Assembly (NCBI RefSeq): GCF_000706625.1
Contig: NZ_KL407334.1
Span: 399,771-463,770, forward strand
Direction of reading: 5' to 3'
Source: Bartonella koehlerae C-29
Lineage (GTDB): Bacteria; Pseudomonadota; Alphaproteobacteria; Rhizobiales; Rhizobiaceae
Length of the DNA: 64,000 nucleotides
The notes beneath the pieces were generated by a model. The model did not search any database. It saw nothing but the letters and a program-made list of their open reading frames with translations, and was not told the origin of the DNA. The position numbers were made by a program, and so were the translations under genes. Shown one piece after another: positions 19,489 through 28,886 of the stretch (within the stretch, counting starts at the first letter, position 1; every line of letters begins with the position of its first letter).

Positions 19489-21903
19489 ATGAAATTTACA
19501 TTGTCTTGGTTGAAAGATCACTTGGAGACAGATGCGTCTTTGAATGAAATTTGTGACAAACTAACGGCTATAGGGCTTGAGGTTGATCATGTTGATGATC
19601 GTTCTTCTTTAAAAGGTTTTGTGATTGCAAAAGTTTTAACGACAATAAAACATCCTGACGCAGATAAATTACAAATTTTATCGGTAGATACAGGAACTGG
19701 TACGCCTATACAGGTTATCTGCGGAGCACCAAATGCACGTGCTGGGCTTGTTGGTGTTCTTGCTGTACCAGGCACTTATGTGCCAGGACTTGATGTAACG
19801 CTATCGGTGGGAAAAATCCGCGGTGTTGAAAGTTTTGGGATGATGTGTTCACAAGCGGAGCTTGAATTGTCGAATGAGCATGATGGAATTATTGAGCTTC
19901 CAGAAGATGTACCCATTGGAGCTTCCTTTGCGGCTTATGCAGGTTTAGATGATCCGGTGATTGATATCGGTTTAACGCCTAATCGTTCTGATTGCACAGG
20001 GGTTCGCGGTATTGCCCGTGATCTTGCTGCAGCTGGAATTGGTCAGTTAAAAGAATTACCCTTGCCACAATTAAATGCTACTTTTGAAACATCGTTTGAT
20101 GTTTCTTTAGATTTTTCGCAAAGCGCGTTGTTATGTTTGGGTTTTGCTTGGCGTGAAGTTCGCAATATTCAAAATAATGCATCGCCGCAATGGATGCAGC
20201 AGCGTTTGAGTGCCATTGGTTTGAGACCAATTAATGCTCTGGTTGATATAACCAATTACATCAGTTTTGATCTTGGGCGTCCGCTTCATGTTTTTGATGC
20301 CGATAAGATTAAAGGCAATTTGCATATACGTTGTGGCCGAGAAGGTGAACAGTTTCAGGCGCTGAACGGAAAAATCTATAATTTAGATGTTAAAGATTGT
20401 GTTATTGCAGATGAAGAGGGCGTTATTTCGATTGCCGGTATTATGGGTGGTGAAAGAACAAGCTGTGATGAGACAACACGTCGCGTTATTATTGAGTCGG
20501 CGCTCTGGAATGCACAAAGCATTGCGCAGACAGGGCGTACATTAGGACTTATCAGTGATGCTCGTTATCGGTTTGAACGGGGTGTGGATCCGGCTTTTAT
20601 GGAAACAGGGCTTGAGATTGCAACAGAGTTTGCCTTAAGTCTTTGTGGTGGTGAAGGTTCAAAGACAAAAATTGTGGGTTATCAACAGCCAGAAATCAGA
20701 CAGATCGCTTTCCCGCTTTCTGAAATTAAACGTTTAACACATATGGAAATAGAACGTGAACAAACCATAACTATTTTGACACAACTTGGATTTGATAGTG
20801 AAGATCAAGGAAATGTGGTGGTGGTTAAAGTACCAACATGGCGTCCTGATATTATCGGTAAAGCGGATTTGGTTGAAGAGGTAATAAGAATTTATGGGCT
20901 GGATAAAATTAAGCCGATACCATTAGAAAGTTTTATAGAGATCAAAGATCTAGTTTTAACAGTTTCGCAACTTCGTTCGCGTGTTACACGTTTGGCTTTA
21001 GTGGATCGTGGTATGAAAGAGGCTGTGACTTGGTCTTTTATTTCTGAAAAACAAGCATTGGCTTTTGGAGGCGGTCAAGAACAGCTTAAATTAGTAAATC
21101 CTATTTCTGCTGAAATGTCTGTCATGCGTCCCTCTCTTTTGCCTGGTTTGTTAGTGGCTGCACAGCGCAATGCTGATCGTGGTTTTCCAGATCTTGCTTT
21201 ATTTGAAATTTCCAACATCTATGAAGACGATACCCCTGATAAGCAACACCGTGTTGCCGGTGGTCTTCGTCGTGGAACAGAGCGATTTGGAGGAGCAGGG
21301 CGCTTTTGGGATGGGGATGAAAGAGCTGTTGATGTTTTTGATGCCAAAGCAGATGCATTGGCTGTTTTAGAAGCGTGCGGTATAGAGAGTAGCAAGGTGC
21401 AAATTGAAGTGGGAGCACCTGGTTGGTATCATCCTGGTCGTTCAGGGGTTATAAAGCTTGGATCAAAGATTATTCTTGGTTTTTTTGGTGTTTTTCATCC
21501 TGTTACATTGGAGAGATTAGATATCAGTGGTCCTTTATGTGGTTTTGAAATTTTTCTCGATCGAATTCCAGAGCCAAAGAAAAAAGCAACAAATAGCCGT
21601 TCTCCTTTGAAACTATCGTCGCTTCAAATGGTGCAGCGTGATTTTGCATTTGTCGTTGATAAAACGGTTGCCTCTTCTCTTATTGTTCGTGCTGCGAGTG
21701 GAGCGGATAAAAAGCTTATTCAGTCAGTAAAGATTTTTGATGTTTTTGAAGATTTAAGTCTTGGTGAAAATAAAAAATCTGTTGCTATTGAAGTTACTCT
21801 TCAACCCATTGAACGGACTTTCACTGATGAAGATATAGAAGAGTTTGCTTTGAAACTGGTGGAAAATGTTACCAGGATGACAGGTGCCAGTTTGCGCTGT
21901 TGA
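19489..21903 (+). CDS. pheT: Phenylalanine-tRNA ligase beta subunit
   Basis: Structural and editing subunit of Phe-tRNA synthetase. 804 residues. Domains in order are an EMAP-like tRNA-binding domain (residues 40-150, [15 protein letters not shown]), the B3/B4 editing domain ([30 protein letters not shown]), the B5 domain, a catalytic-like core, and the C-terminal FDX-ACB anticodon-binding domain ([15 protein letters not shown]). GAGG lies 8 bases before the ATG. Transcribed with pheS. Confidence 0.98.
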   Translation: MKFTLSWLKDHLETDASLNEICDKLTAIGLEVDHVDDRSSLKGFVIAKVLTTIKHPDADKLQILSVDTGTGTPIQVICGAPNARAGLVGVLAVPGTYVPGLDVTLSVGKIRGVESFGMMCSQAELELSNEHDGIIELPEDVPIGASFAAYAGLDDPVIDIGLTPNRSDCTGVRGIARDLAAAGIGQLKELPLPQLNATFETSFDVSLDFSQSALLCLGFAWREVRNIQNNASPQWMQQRLSAIGLRPINALVDITNYISFDLGRPLHVFDADKIKGNLHIRCGREGEQFQALNGKIYNLDVKDCVIADEEGVISIAGIMGGERTSCDETTRRVIIESALWNAQSIAQTGRTLGLISDARYRFERGVDPAFMETGLEIATEFALSLCGGEGSKTKIVGYQQPEIRQIAFPLSEIKRLTHMEIEREQTITILTQLGFDSEDQGNVVVVKVPTWRPDIIGKADLVEEVIRIYGLDKIKPIPLESFIEIKDLVLTVSQLRSRVTRLALVDRGMKEAVTWSFISEKQALAFGGGQEQLKLVNPISAEMSVMRPSLLPGLLVAAQRNADRGFPDLALFEISNIYEDDTPDKQHRVAGGLRRGTERFGGAGRFWDGDERAVDVFDAKADALAVLEACGIESSKVQIEVGAPGWYHPGRSGVIKLGSKIILGFFGVFHPVTLERLDISGPLCGFEIFLDRIPEPKKKATNSRSPLKLSSLQMVQRDFAFVVDKTVASSLIVRAASGADKKLIQSVKIFDVFEDLSLGENKKSVAIEVTLQPIERTFTDEDIEEFALKLVENVTRMTGASLRC

Positions 21904-22105
21904 ATCTTTTTCTCTTCTTTAAAGATTATTTATCAAATGAGAGCACTCAGAAGAGTATTTTCTTATTTTCAGGTATTCAAGAGCTTTAGAGTTTTTTGAA
22001 AGGACCTTCATATTAAAGAGATTTCCTTTAAATATTAGCTTTTTTCAATGCGAAAAAGAATATTTTAAGTCACTTAAAAAACTGTTCTTTTGTAAAGATC
22101 TCTCA

Positions 22106-22134
22106 TTGCAAAGGTGAAAAATAACTGTTATTGC
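22106..22134 (+). promoter_or_regulatory. Possible promoter of sitABCD
   Basis: TTGCAA (22106-22111) and TATTGC (22129-22134) are 17 bases apart. The -10 is weak, but the Fur-like box lies immediately downstream over the expected start point, which supports the placement. Inferred from consensus only. Confidence 0.35.
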
Positions 22135-22161
22135 TAAACGATAATGCAAATCATTAGCAAT
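22130..22161 (+). promoter_or_regulatory. Fur/Mur-type operator upstream of sitA
   Basis: GATAATGCAAATCATTAGC (22140-22158) matches the classical Fur box GATAATGATAATCATTATC at 16 of 19 positions. It is framed by a perfect 8 bp inverted repeat, ATTGCTAA (22130-22137) and TTAGCAAT (22154-22161). It lies 37 bp before the sitA ATG. In Rhizobiales sit operons are repressed by the manganese-sensing Fur homologue Mur. Repressor identity is inferred. Confidence 0.75.
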
Positions 22162-22194
22162 AAATAGAGGGCATATGAAGGAAAGAGAGGGCCA

Positions 22195-23103
22195 ATGAAT
22201 ATAAAAACGTTTTTTACTATAATATGGGCGAGTGCTATTTTTTTTATGTCCAATTTTGCTTTGTGTGCTGGAAAATTTAAAGCTGTTACGACTTTCACGA
22301 TCATTGCTGATATGGCGCGCAATGTAGCAGGTGATGTGGCTGATGTTGAGTCAATCACAAAGCCAGGTGCTGAAATTCACGAATATCAACCAACTCCTCG
22401 TGATCTTATGCGCGCGCAAGGAGCAAATCTTATTTTGTGGAATGGATTAGAGTTGGAACTTTGGTTTGAAAAATTTTTTCAAAATATCAAAGATGTCCCA
22501 AGTGTAGTTGTTTCAAAAGGCATTGTACCGATTAAAATTGGTGAGGGCCCTTTTAGTGGAAAACCCAATCCTCATGCATGGATGTCTCCGATTTCAGCGT
22601 TGATTTACGTTGATAATATTCGTGATGCTTTTGTAAAATATGATCCTGCACATGCTACTATTTATAAAGAAAATGCTGAAATTTATAAACAAAAGATTCG
22701 CTCAACAATTGATCCGATTAGAGCGGAATTAGAAGTGGTGCCGCAAGATAAACGTTGGCTTGTGACCAGTGAAGGCGCATTTAGCTATTTAGCACGTGAT
22801 TTTGATCTGAAAGAACTTTATTTGTGGCCCATTAATGCTGATCAGCAAGGAACACCACAGCAAGTTAAACATGTTATTGATATGGTTCGCAAATACAATA
22901 TCCACGCAGTTTTTTCTGAAAGCACTATTTCCCCAGCTCCTGCTAAACAGGTTGCGAGAGAAACAGGGGCTAAATATGGCGGTGTTCTTTATGTTGATTC
23001 GCTGAGTGAGAAAAATGGTGAGGTCCCGACCTATATTGATTTATTACGTGTCACAAGTGGACGTATTAGCACTGCCTTATTAGATGGAGTAAAAGGCCAA
23101 TGA
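22195..23103 (+). CDS. sitA: Manganese/iron ABC transporter, periplasmic substrate-binding protein
   Basis: Cluster A-I metal-binding lipoprotein-like receptor (SitA/YfeA/PsaA type) that captures Mn2+ or Fe2+ in the periplasm. 302 residues. A signal peptide covers about residues 1-25 (IIWASAIFFMSNFALCA). Metal ligands of the His-His-Glu-Asp type are visible: His 62 in GAEIHEYQP, His in PNPHAWMSP, Glu in FSESTISP and Asp in LYVDSLSEKNG. There is no His-rich loop of the kind found in ZnuA, which favours Mn/Fe over Zn. First gene of the four-gene sit operon; it overlaps sitB by 4 bp. Confidence 0.93.
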   Translation: MNIKTFFTIIWASAIFFMSNFALCAGKFKAVTTFTIIADMARNVAGDVADVESITKPGAEIHEYQPTPRDLMRAQGANLILWNGLELELWFEKFFQNIKDVPSVVVSKGIVPIKIGEGPFSGKPNPHAWMSPISALIYVDNIRDAFVKYDPAHATIYKENAEIYKQKIRSTIDPIRAELEVVPQDKRWLVTSEGAFSYLARDFDLKELYLWPINADQQGTPQQVKHVIDMVRKYNIHAVFSESTISPAPAKQVARETGAKYGGVLYVDSLSEKNGEVPTYIDLLRVTSGRISTALLDGVKGQ

Positions 23104-23927
23104 TGAGATCTGGAATATTTGCCCAAGGGGTAACGGTAACGTATCGTAATGGACATACTGCTTTACGAGAAGTCAATTTTGAAAGTCCAATGGGTTCTAT
23201 TACAGCATTGGTGGGCGTTAATGGGTCAGGTAAATCAACGTTATTTAAAGCGATTATGGGGTTTGTACGACCATCAAAAGGAAAAATTCGTATGTTTGGT
23301 TTGCCGGTTGATACGGCTTTGAAAAAAAATCTTATTGCTTATGTTCCCCAGAGTGAGGATGTTGATTGGAATTTTCCTGTCCTTGTTGAAGATGTCGTTT
23401 TGATGGGACGGTACGGTCATATGAATTTCTTTCGTTATGCACGGGTACACGATTATGAAGCTGTGCGTGTTGCACTAGAACGCGTCGATATGCTGGCATT
23501 TGCTAAGCGTCAAATTGGTGAACTTTCTGGTGGGCAGAAGAAGCGTGTTTTTCTAGCACGCGCTCTTGCACAGCAGGCAAAAGCTATTTTGTTAGATGAG
23601 CCATTTACAGGGGTTGATGTCACAACAGAAGATAAAATTATTACTTTATTGCAGGACCTTCGTAAAGAAGGGGCTGTGATATTGGTTTCTACCCATAATT
23701 TGGGTTCTGTTCGTGAGTTTTGTGATCATACGGTTTTAATAAAGGGAACGGTTTTGGCTTCTGGCTTAACTGAAACTATCTTTACGAAGGAAAATCTTGA
23801 AAAAACTTTTAGTGGCGCTTTGCATCACCATATTTTTGATCTTCAAGGCAAAAAAAAAGGTGATGTTTTCATGGGGGAGCAGTCTGCAGTTCTTGAGAGT
23901 ATTGAAAGAGTGGAGCATGTCGCATGA
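23100..23927 (+). CDS. sitB: Manganese/iron ABC transporter, ATP-binding protein
   Basis: ATPase of the SitABCD importer. 275 residues. Walker A GVNGSGKST (residues 39-47), the Q-loop region AYVPQSEDVDWNFP typical of the metal-transport group, signature LSGGQKKR, Walker B AILLDEPFTG and H-loop STHNLG. The start at ATG 23100 overlaps the sitA stop (ATGATGA), so translation is coupled. It overlaps sitC by 4 bp. The C-terminal about 25 residues form a short extension of unknown role. Confidence 0.95.
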   Translation: MMRSGIFAQGVTVTYRNGHTALREVNFESPMGSITALVGVNGSGKSTLFKAIMGFVRPSKGKIRMFGLPVDTALKKNLIAYVPQSEDVDWNFPVLVEDVVLMGRYGHMNFFRYARVHDYEAVRVALERVDMLAFAKRQIGELSGGQKKRVFLARALAQQAKAILLDEPFTGVDVTTEDKIITLLQDLRKEGAVILVSTHNLGSVREFCDHTVLIKGTVLASGLTETIFTKENLEKTFSGALHHHIFDLQGKKKGDVFMGEQSAVLESIERVEHVA

Positions 23928-24790
23928 TGTCTTGGTTACTTGAGCCGTTGAGCTATCAATATATGGTTAATGCGATGTGGGTTTCTGGGTTAGTTGGTTG
24001 TGTTTGTGCCTTTCTTTCTGCTTTTTTAATGTTAAAAGGTTGGTCGTTGATTGGTGATGCGCTTTCCCATTCAATTGTTCCTGGTGTAGCAGGAGCGTAT
24101 CTTTTAGGGTTACCTTTTTCGCTTGGAGCTTTTTTTTCTGGTGGACTTGCTGCGGCAGCAATGCTCTTTTTTAATCATCGAACAAAGCTGAAAGAAGATA
24201 CCATTATTGGTCTCATTTTTTCTTCTTTTTTTGCTTTTGGGTTGTTTCTCAAATCGTTAAAGCCAATGGCTGTTAATATTGATACCATTGTTTTGGGAAA
24301 TATTTTAGCAGTCAGTTCATCAGATATTATACAATTGGCTTTTATTGGTTTTTTTTCTTTGCTTATATTGCTTTTGAAATGGAAAGATCTTCTTGTTTCT
24401 TTATTTGATGAAACGCACGCTCGTGCTATTGGGTTAAACGTAAAGTTTCTAAAGATTCTCTTTTTCACATTGCTTGCTGCATGTACTGTTGCTGCTATGC
24501 AAACAGTTGGAGCTTTCTTGGTCATTTGTCTTGTCGTAACGCCAGGGGCAACAGCTTATCTTTTAAGTGACCGTTTTGTGAGTATTTTGGTTATTGCAGT
24601 TGTTATTGGGACATTCACAAGCGTATTAGGTGTTTATGTAAGTTATTTTTTGAATGCGCAAACCGGTGGTGTTGTTGTGCTTTTTCAAGCATTTCTGTTT
24701 ATTTTAGCTTTTATTTTTGCTCCTAAACATGGGTTTATCGCTGCACGTTTACGTATAAATGCGGCAAAAAAAGGTTTGATGTTATCATGA
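23924..24790 (+). CDS. sitC: Manganese/iron ABC transporter, permease
   Basis: Inner-membrane permease of the ABC-3 family, 288 residues with about eight membrane helices. The family sequences FLMLKGWSLIGDALSHSIVP and LVICLVVTPGATAYLL are present. It pairs with SitD to form the channel. The start overlaps the sitB stop (ATGA); a second ATG follows at 23927. The tail APKHGFIAARLR matches SitC/YfeC proteins. Confidence 0.93.
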   Translation: MMSWLLEPLSYQYMVNAMWVSGLVGCVCAFLSAFLMLKGWSLIGDALSHSIVPGVAGAYLLGLPFSLGAFFSGGLAAAAMLFFNHRTKLKEDTIIGLIFSSFFAFGLFLKSLKPMAVNIDTIVLGNILAVSSSDIIQLAFIGFFSLLILLLKWKDLLVSLFDETHARAIGLNVKFLKILFFTLLAACTVAAMQTVGAFLVICLVVTPGATAYLLSDRFVSILVIAVVIGTFTSVLGVYVSYFLNAQTGGVVVLFQAFLFILAFIFAPKHGFIAARLRINAAKKGLMLS

Positions 24791-25692
24791 TTGATCAATT
24801 ACTCCTTCCTTTTCAGTTTTCTTTTATGCTTAAGGGTATGCTTATCGTCATAATCCTTTCTGTTCCAATGGCGGTGCTTTCTTGTTTTCTTATTTTGAAA
24901 GGGTGGGCGCTTTTAGGTGATGCAATTTCCCATGCAGTTTTTCCTGGTGTTGTTGTTGGTTATATGACAACGCCGTGGGTGATAGCATTTTTGACTTCTT
25001 TGCCATTTGCTTGGTTTCAGCATATGCGCTCAGAGAATATTACAATGACTTTGATTACTTGCGGTGCTTTTGTCGCGGGTATGGTTTGTGCACTCGCAAC
25101 AGGTTTTTTAGGAAGCAATAGCCGTATCAAACAAGATACGGTGATGGGTGTTGTTTTTTCATCAATGTTTGGTTTAGGGCTTGTTCTGGCCACTGCTATT
25201 TATAGTAGCTTAGATTTGAACCATATCCTATTTGGTAATCTCTTGGGGGTTAACTGGCTTGATATTACGCAGACGGCGATCATTTCTACTATTGTCACCT
25301 TTATTCTAGGAGCAAAATGGCGCGATTTTATGCTGTATATTTTTGATTCAGTTCAAGGTCGTGCAATGGGGTTGAGAATATCGGTGCTTCATTATACTCT
25401 TTTAACGATGATTTCTCTCACGATTGTTGCAGCGTTGAAAGCTGTTGGAATTGTTCTTGTTATTTCTTTATTGATAGCGCCAGGAGCAATTGCTTATCTT
25501 ATCACGAAGCGATTTTCTTTTATGTTAGTGATCGCTATACTTGTTGCAGGTTTTTCTGGTTTTTTAGGAATTTATCTAAGTTTATTTATCGGTTCTGATT
25601 CTGCTGCTACGATTGTGTTGATTTTGACACTGATTTTTATCGCTATTTTCATGTGGATTTTCTTCAGTCGAGTCACGGTTCAAGAAATTTAA
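24787..25692 (+). CDS. sitD: Manganese/iron ABC transporter, permease
   Basis: Second ABC-3 permease of the operon, 301 residues and about eight helices, paralogous to SitC: FLILKGWALLGDAISHAVFP and LVISLLIAPGAIAYLI correspond to the same motifs there. The start overlaps the sitC stop by 4 bp. Last gene of the sit operon; two hairpins follow. Confidence 0.93.
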   Translation: MIDQLLLPFQFSFMLKGMLIVIILSVPMAVLSCFLILKGWALLGDAISHAVFPGVVVGYMTTPWVIAFLTSLPFAWFQHMRSENITMTLITCGAFVAGMVCALATGFLGSNSRIKQDTVMGVVFSSMFGLGLVLATAIYSSLDLNHILFGNLLGVNWLDITQTAIISTIVTFILGAKWRDFMLYIFDSVQGRAMGLRISVLHYTLLTMISLTIVAALKAVGIVLVISLLIAPGAIAYLITKRFSFMLVIAILVAGFSGFLGIYLSLFIGSDSAATIVLILTLIFIAIFMWIFFSRVTVQEI

Positions 25693-25803
25693 GTATGTCA
25701 AAGTTTATGCATATCAGCCATGCATTTTTATGTATTGTCTTTCATACTGGTTTTAAATAGAGAAAGGTCCGCTAGGTTATTTTCCTCCTATTATCTAGCA
25801 GAT

Positions 25804-25846
25804 GAATGCAGTATGTATTCTCCCCCCCCCCGAAAAAGCTGCATTC
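25804..25846 (+). repeat. Inverted repeat enclosing a C10 homopolymer
   Basis: GAATGCAG (25804-25811) and CTGCATTC (25839-25846) are perfect 8 bp inverted repeats. The loop contains ten consecutive C residues (25822-25831), very unusual for this AT-rich DNA. The left arm can also pair with CTGCATT of the next hairpin, so the two folds compete. Confidence 0.7.
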
Positions 25847-25855
25847 GTGATTAAG

Positions 25856-25889
25856 AGGCTGCATTGGTTTATTTTGCAGCCTTTTTTTT
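25856..25889 (+). terminator. Rho-independent terminator after sitD
   Basis: AGGCTGCA (25856-25863) pairs perfectly with TGCAGCCT (25875-25882), with an 11-base loop, followed by a T run. It lies 164 bp past the sitD stop and probably ends the sitABCD transcript. Confidence 0.85.
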
Positions 25890-26092
25890 ATTTTAAGATT
25901 TAATTTTTTTGATTGCTTGAAAATTTTAACAATGATCATCATATAGTGCAAGCTGTACTGTTTTTTACAAAAATTGATCACAAGAAATGCTCTTAAAGAT
26001 AGAAGTGTTATGATGGAATGGTTGTGGGTTAAAGTATGTGAAAAACAACAGAATATATACGAACTTTTATAGAGGAAAATAATGCTAGAGGG

Positions 26093-26479
26093 ATGAAAAA
26101 AGATTTTAAGATGTCTGACCCTTTGCGTATTTGTATTTCTATAGTAGGTTGGGTAATGATTATATTGGGTGTTATAGGTATAGCGTTACCTGTTATGCCA
26201 ACAGTGCCTTTTTTATTAATCGCTTCGTGGTGTTTTGCGCGTTCATCACCACGTTTTTATCATTGGCTAAATAATCACCGTGTTTTGGGTCCACCTATTA
26301 AACGATGGGAAGAAAAGAAGGCTATCTCAACGTTTATTAAAGTTTTTGCAGTGGTGAGTATGGCTGGTGGCTTTTTATCATTTTTGGTGATGATGCATCC
26401 TGCTTTGTGGTTTGCTTTATTGGTTGCTACTATTTTGCTGTTAATTGCCATTTATATTATGACACGTCCTTCTTCATAG
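26093..26479 (+). CDS. DUF454 (YbaN-like) inner-membrane protein
   Basis: Small membrane protein of 128 residues, DUF454/YbaN family, function unknown. The family signature is VMIILGVIGIALPVMPTVPF followed by CFARSSPRFYHWLNNHRVLG. Three or four membrane helices. The start is uncertain: ATG 26093 is immediately preceded by AGAGGG (spacing too short) and ATG 26111 is an alternative. No operon partner. Confidence 0.8.
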   Translation: MKKDFKMSDPLRICISIVGWVMIILGVIGIALPVMPTVPFLLIASWCFARSSPRFYHWLNNHRVLGPPIKRWEEKKAISTFIKVFAVVSMAGGFLSFLVMMHPALWFALLVATILLLIAIYIMTRPSS

Positions 26480-27450
26480 AAATAGAAATAAAAGGCTTGA
26501 TTTTTATTAGCTAAATATTTTTTTACTTTTTTGTTCGTTAGAGTTATTGAGAAAGAGTTTTATCCGCCAAATTTCAAGAAAACACTTACAGTTAGGATTC
26601 ATATGAGCCAAATTTGGTAAGGTCTTTTCTAAATTTCACCGTGAACAGGACTGAATGTTTGTAGATATAGCCAAAAATTAAATATACCTGCAGCATTTTT
26701 ATTTTTTTCAATAATAATTAGAACATTTGTTTTATTTGGAAGAGAAATTCATTGAGTATATATTTTAGATCATAAACATAGCAGTATTCGTAAAAGGAGA
26801 AAAAGTTTGCTAGTGAAAGAGCTTTACAATCAAGTCTTTTAATCCATTTAACCGTAAAATTGTTTGTATATTTACAAGAATTTGAAATATTTTTTCACAA
26901 CAAAATTTAAGAGAATTCAAAAAATGAATATAAAAAGTTGGTAGAAAAGATATTCTCTGTAAAGATGAACTGCTACGTTATTATCTCTTGTTTAAAAGAG
27001 TTCTTTAAGTTGTAATGCAGTTATGATCATCCTTTTCAAGTAAGCGACTGATTGATTAAAAACAGTTCATTATTTTACAATTTGTGTGAGAGCCTCTTAA
27101 ATACAGTAAGGCTTTTTCATTCCAAATTCTTTGATGATGAATCAGAAAACTGTTCATTTGCATTTCACAGGCGGGATAGTCGGTTTAGAAAAGGAATAAA
27201 TATGCTTTTCATAAATCATTTCAATGTAAAAGCAGCGCAACATTGGGAGTTGACATTAATAATAGTGCCGGTTTGTTAGCGTGTAGAAATGAAGATGGTG
27301 ATGTTCCATGGCTTGCATTATACCATTGATGGATAATTTTGGAAGACAGGATTGGGAGAGAATGGTTACAGAAAATTTGCAGATGAGCAGCACATTGCAT
27401 AATGGTACGCTTATCTTAAAAATACACATAAAGAAAATATAAAAACATTG
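26480..27450. other. 971 bp gap between DUF454 gene and pncB
   Basis: No intact gene. The second half carries a plus-strand copy of the dispersed integrase-derived repeat (27050-27400). The first half is AT-rich with nothing recognised. Confidence 0.6.
27050..27400 (+). repeat. Dispersed integrase-derived repeat, copy F
   Basis: Plus-orientation copy. Landmarks are GTTCATTATTTTACAATTTG, TGATGATGAATCAGAAAA, and ATAAATCATTTCAATGTAAA, equivalent to ATGAATCGTCTCAATGTAAG at 42 kb. Past that point a broken integrase start can be read as WLALYH or HYTIDG in shifting frames, then GATTGGGAGAG equivalent to the GLG motif. Stops are frequent. Confidence 0.75.
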
Positions 27451-28755
27451 TTACGTTTTTATAGGTCTAACAACACGGTTTCCATTACCAAAAAAGTTAA
27501 GATAACGTTGTATTTCTCGTGGATTACCAATGGTTTTTTCAGGATTATCTGAAAGTTTTACAGCTGGCCGACCGTTGGCATGGGTAACTTTACAAACAAG
27601 GGAAAGAGCATCAAAATTTGCAATTTCTTGGGGAGAGCAGCCTGCAAAATCATTAGTAAGATCTGTTCCCCATCCAAAACTCATGCGCACTTTACCATGA
27701 AAGTGATGATAGGTCTTTTCAATTGTATCTATATCCAGTGCATCGGAGAAAATCAATAATTTTTCTCGTGGGTCTTTTCCTTTTTCTTTCCACCATTGAA
27801 TAATACGTTTGCCACCCTCAAGAGGGAGAGCACTGTCAGGTCTGAAACCTGTCCAATCAGCCACCCAATCTGGTGCATTGCGTAAAAATGCCTCTGTACC
27901 AAAGGTATCTGGCAAAACAATAAGAAGATTTCCGCCATAATAACGATTCCAATCCTGCAAGACTTTATAAGGTGCTTTGCGCAACTCATTATCATTATTT
28001 GTGAGAGCGGCGATGACCATAGGCAATTCATGTGCATTTGTACCAAGGGCTTCTAAATCTGTATCCATGGCGAGAAGGACATTGGATGTTCCGGTAAAAG
28101 AATCGCCAATTCCTTCTTTTAATGCTTCAACGCACCAACGTTGCCATAAAAAAGAATGACGACGTCTTGTACCAAAGTCAGATATTTTAATATTAGATAG
28201 TTTTTTGAGTCTTTCGACTTTACTCCACATTTTTGCTTTAGCACGCGCGTAAAGTACATCAAGAGTGAAACAATCTAGGTTTTTCATAGCAGCACGTGAA
28301 CGTAATTCACTGATAATAGCAAGAGCAGGGATCTCCCACATGGAGCTATGAGTCCACGGACCATGGAAATGAAGGATATATTGGCCATCTTTACGTGTGA
28401 GTTCATATTCTGGAAGTTGAAAATTCTCAAGCCATTGAAGAAAATCTGGTTCGAAAATTTGTTTACGTCCATAAAATGTATTACCAGCAAGCCAAATCAT
28501 TTCTTTTTTTGTAAAGCGTAAACTAAGAGCATGATCAAGTTGTGCACGCAATTCCATTTCATCAATATCATCAGCAAGACGTATTGTTTTGCTGCGGTTG
28601 ATGAGAGAGAAAGTAACGTTTACATTGGGATAAAGCCCCCAAATCATTTGTACCATAAGAAGCTTATAAAAATCGGTATCGAGCAGTGAACGAATAATGG
28701 GGTCAAGTTTCCAGGTATGATTGTAAACACGCCTCGCAATGTCTGGATGATTCAT
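27451..28755 (-). CDS. pncB: Nicotinate phosphoribosyltransferase
   Basis: Converts nicotinate and PRPP to nicotinate mononucleotide in NAD salvage. 434 residues. Family motifs are [20 protein letters not shown] at the N-terminus, [23 protein letters not shown] and the C-terminal [12 protein letters not shown] complete enzyme suggests reliance on imported nicotinate. Start ATG 28755. It lies downstream of nothing obvious; ndvB ends 131 bp from its start on the same strand. Confidence 0.97.
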   Translation of the reverse strand: MNHPDIARRVYNHTWKLDPIIRSLLDTDFYKLLMVQMIWGLYPNVNVTFSLINRSKTIRLADDIDEMELRAQLDHALSLRFTKKEMIWLAGNTFYGRKQIFEPDFLQWLENFQLPEYELTRKDGQYILHFHGPWTHSSMWEIPALAIISELRSRAAMKNLDCFTLDVLYARAKAKMWSKVERLKKLSNIKISDFGTRRRHSFLWQRWCVEALKEGIGDSFTGTSNVLLAMDTDLEALGTNAHELPMVIAALTNNDNELRKAPYKVLQDWNRYYGGNLLIVLPDTFGTEAFLRNAPDWVADWTGFRPDSALPLEGGKRIIQWWKEKGKDPREKLLIFSDALDIDTIEKTYHHFHGKVRMSFGWGTDLTNDFAGCSPQEIANFDALSLVCKVTHANGRPAVKLSDNPEKTIGNPREIQRYLNFFGNGNRVVRPIKT

Positions 28756-28886
28756 AACCCTTTTTCTTTCAGTTTTGTAGAATCTAAAATATTATTCACC
28801 AACACCATACAATATAGGGACTGCAAAGACTATAACAACTTTAAGGTTTTGAGCAAGAGTAAAAAAGCCTGTTATCTTTTATGTTT

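Larger units (their letters stand above)
25693..26092. other. 400 bp gap after sitD
   Basis: Holds the C10 tract, an inverted repeat and a terminator (25804-25889, described separately). The rest is AT-rich. A reverse open frame at 25772-25981 overlaps these structures and has no gene-like protein. Confidence 0.5.

Noticed and set aside
25772-25981. Reverse 69-codon open frame after sitD
   Set aside because: It overlaps the C10 tract and both hairpins, is low-complexity Lys-rich, and has no family resemblance or ribosome site.
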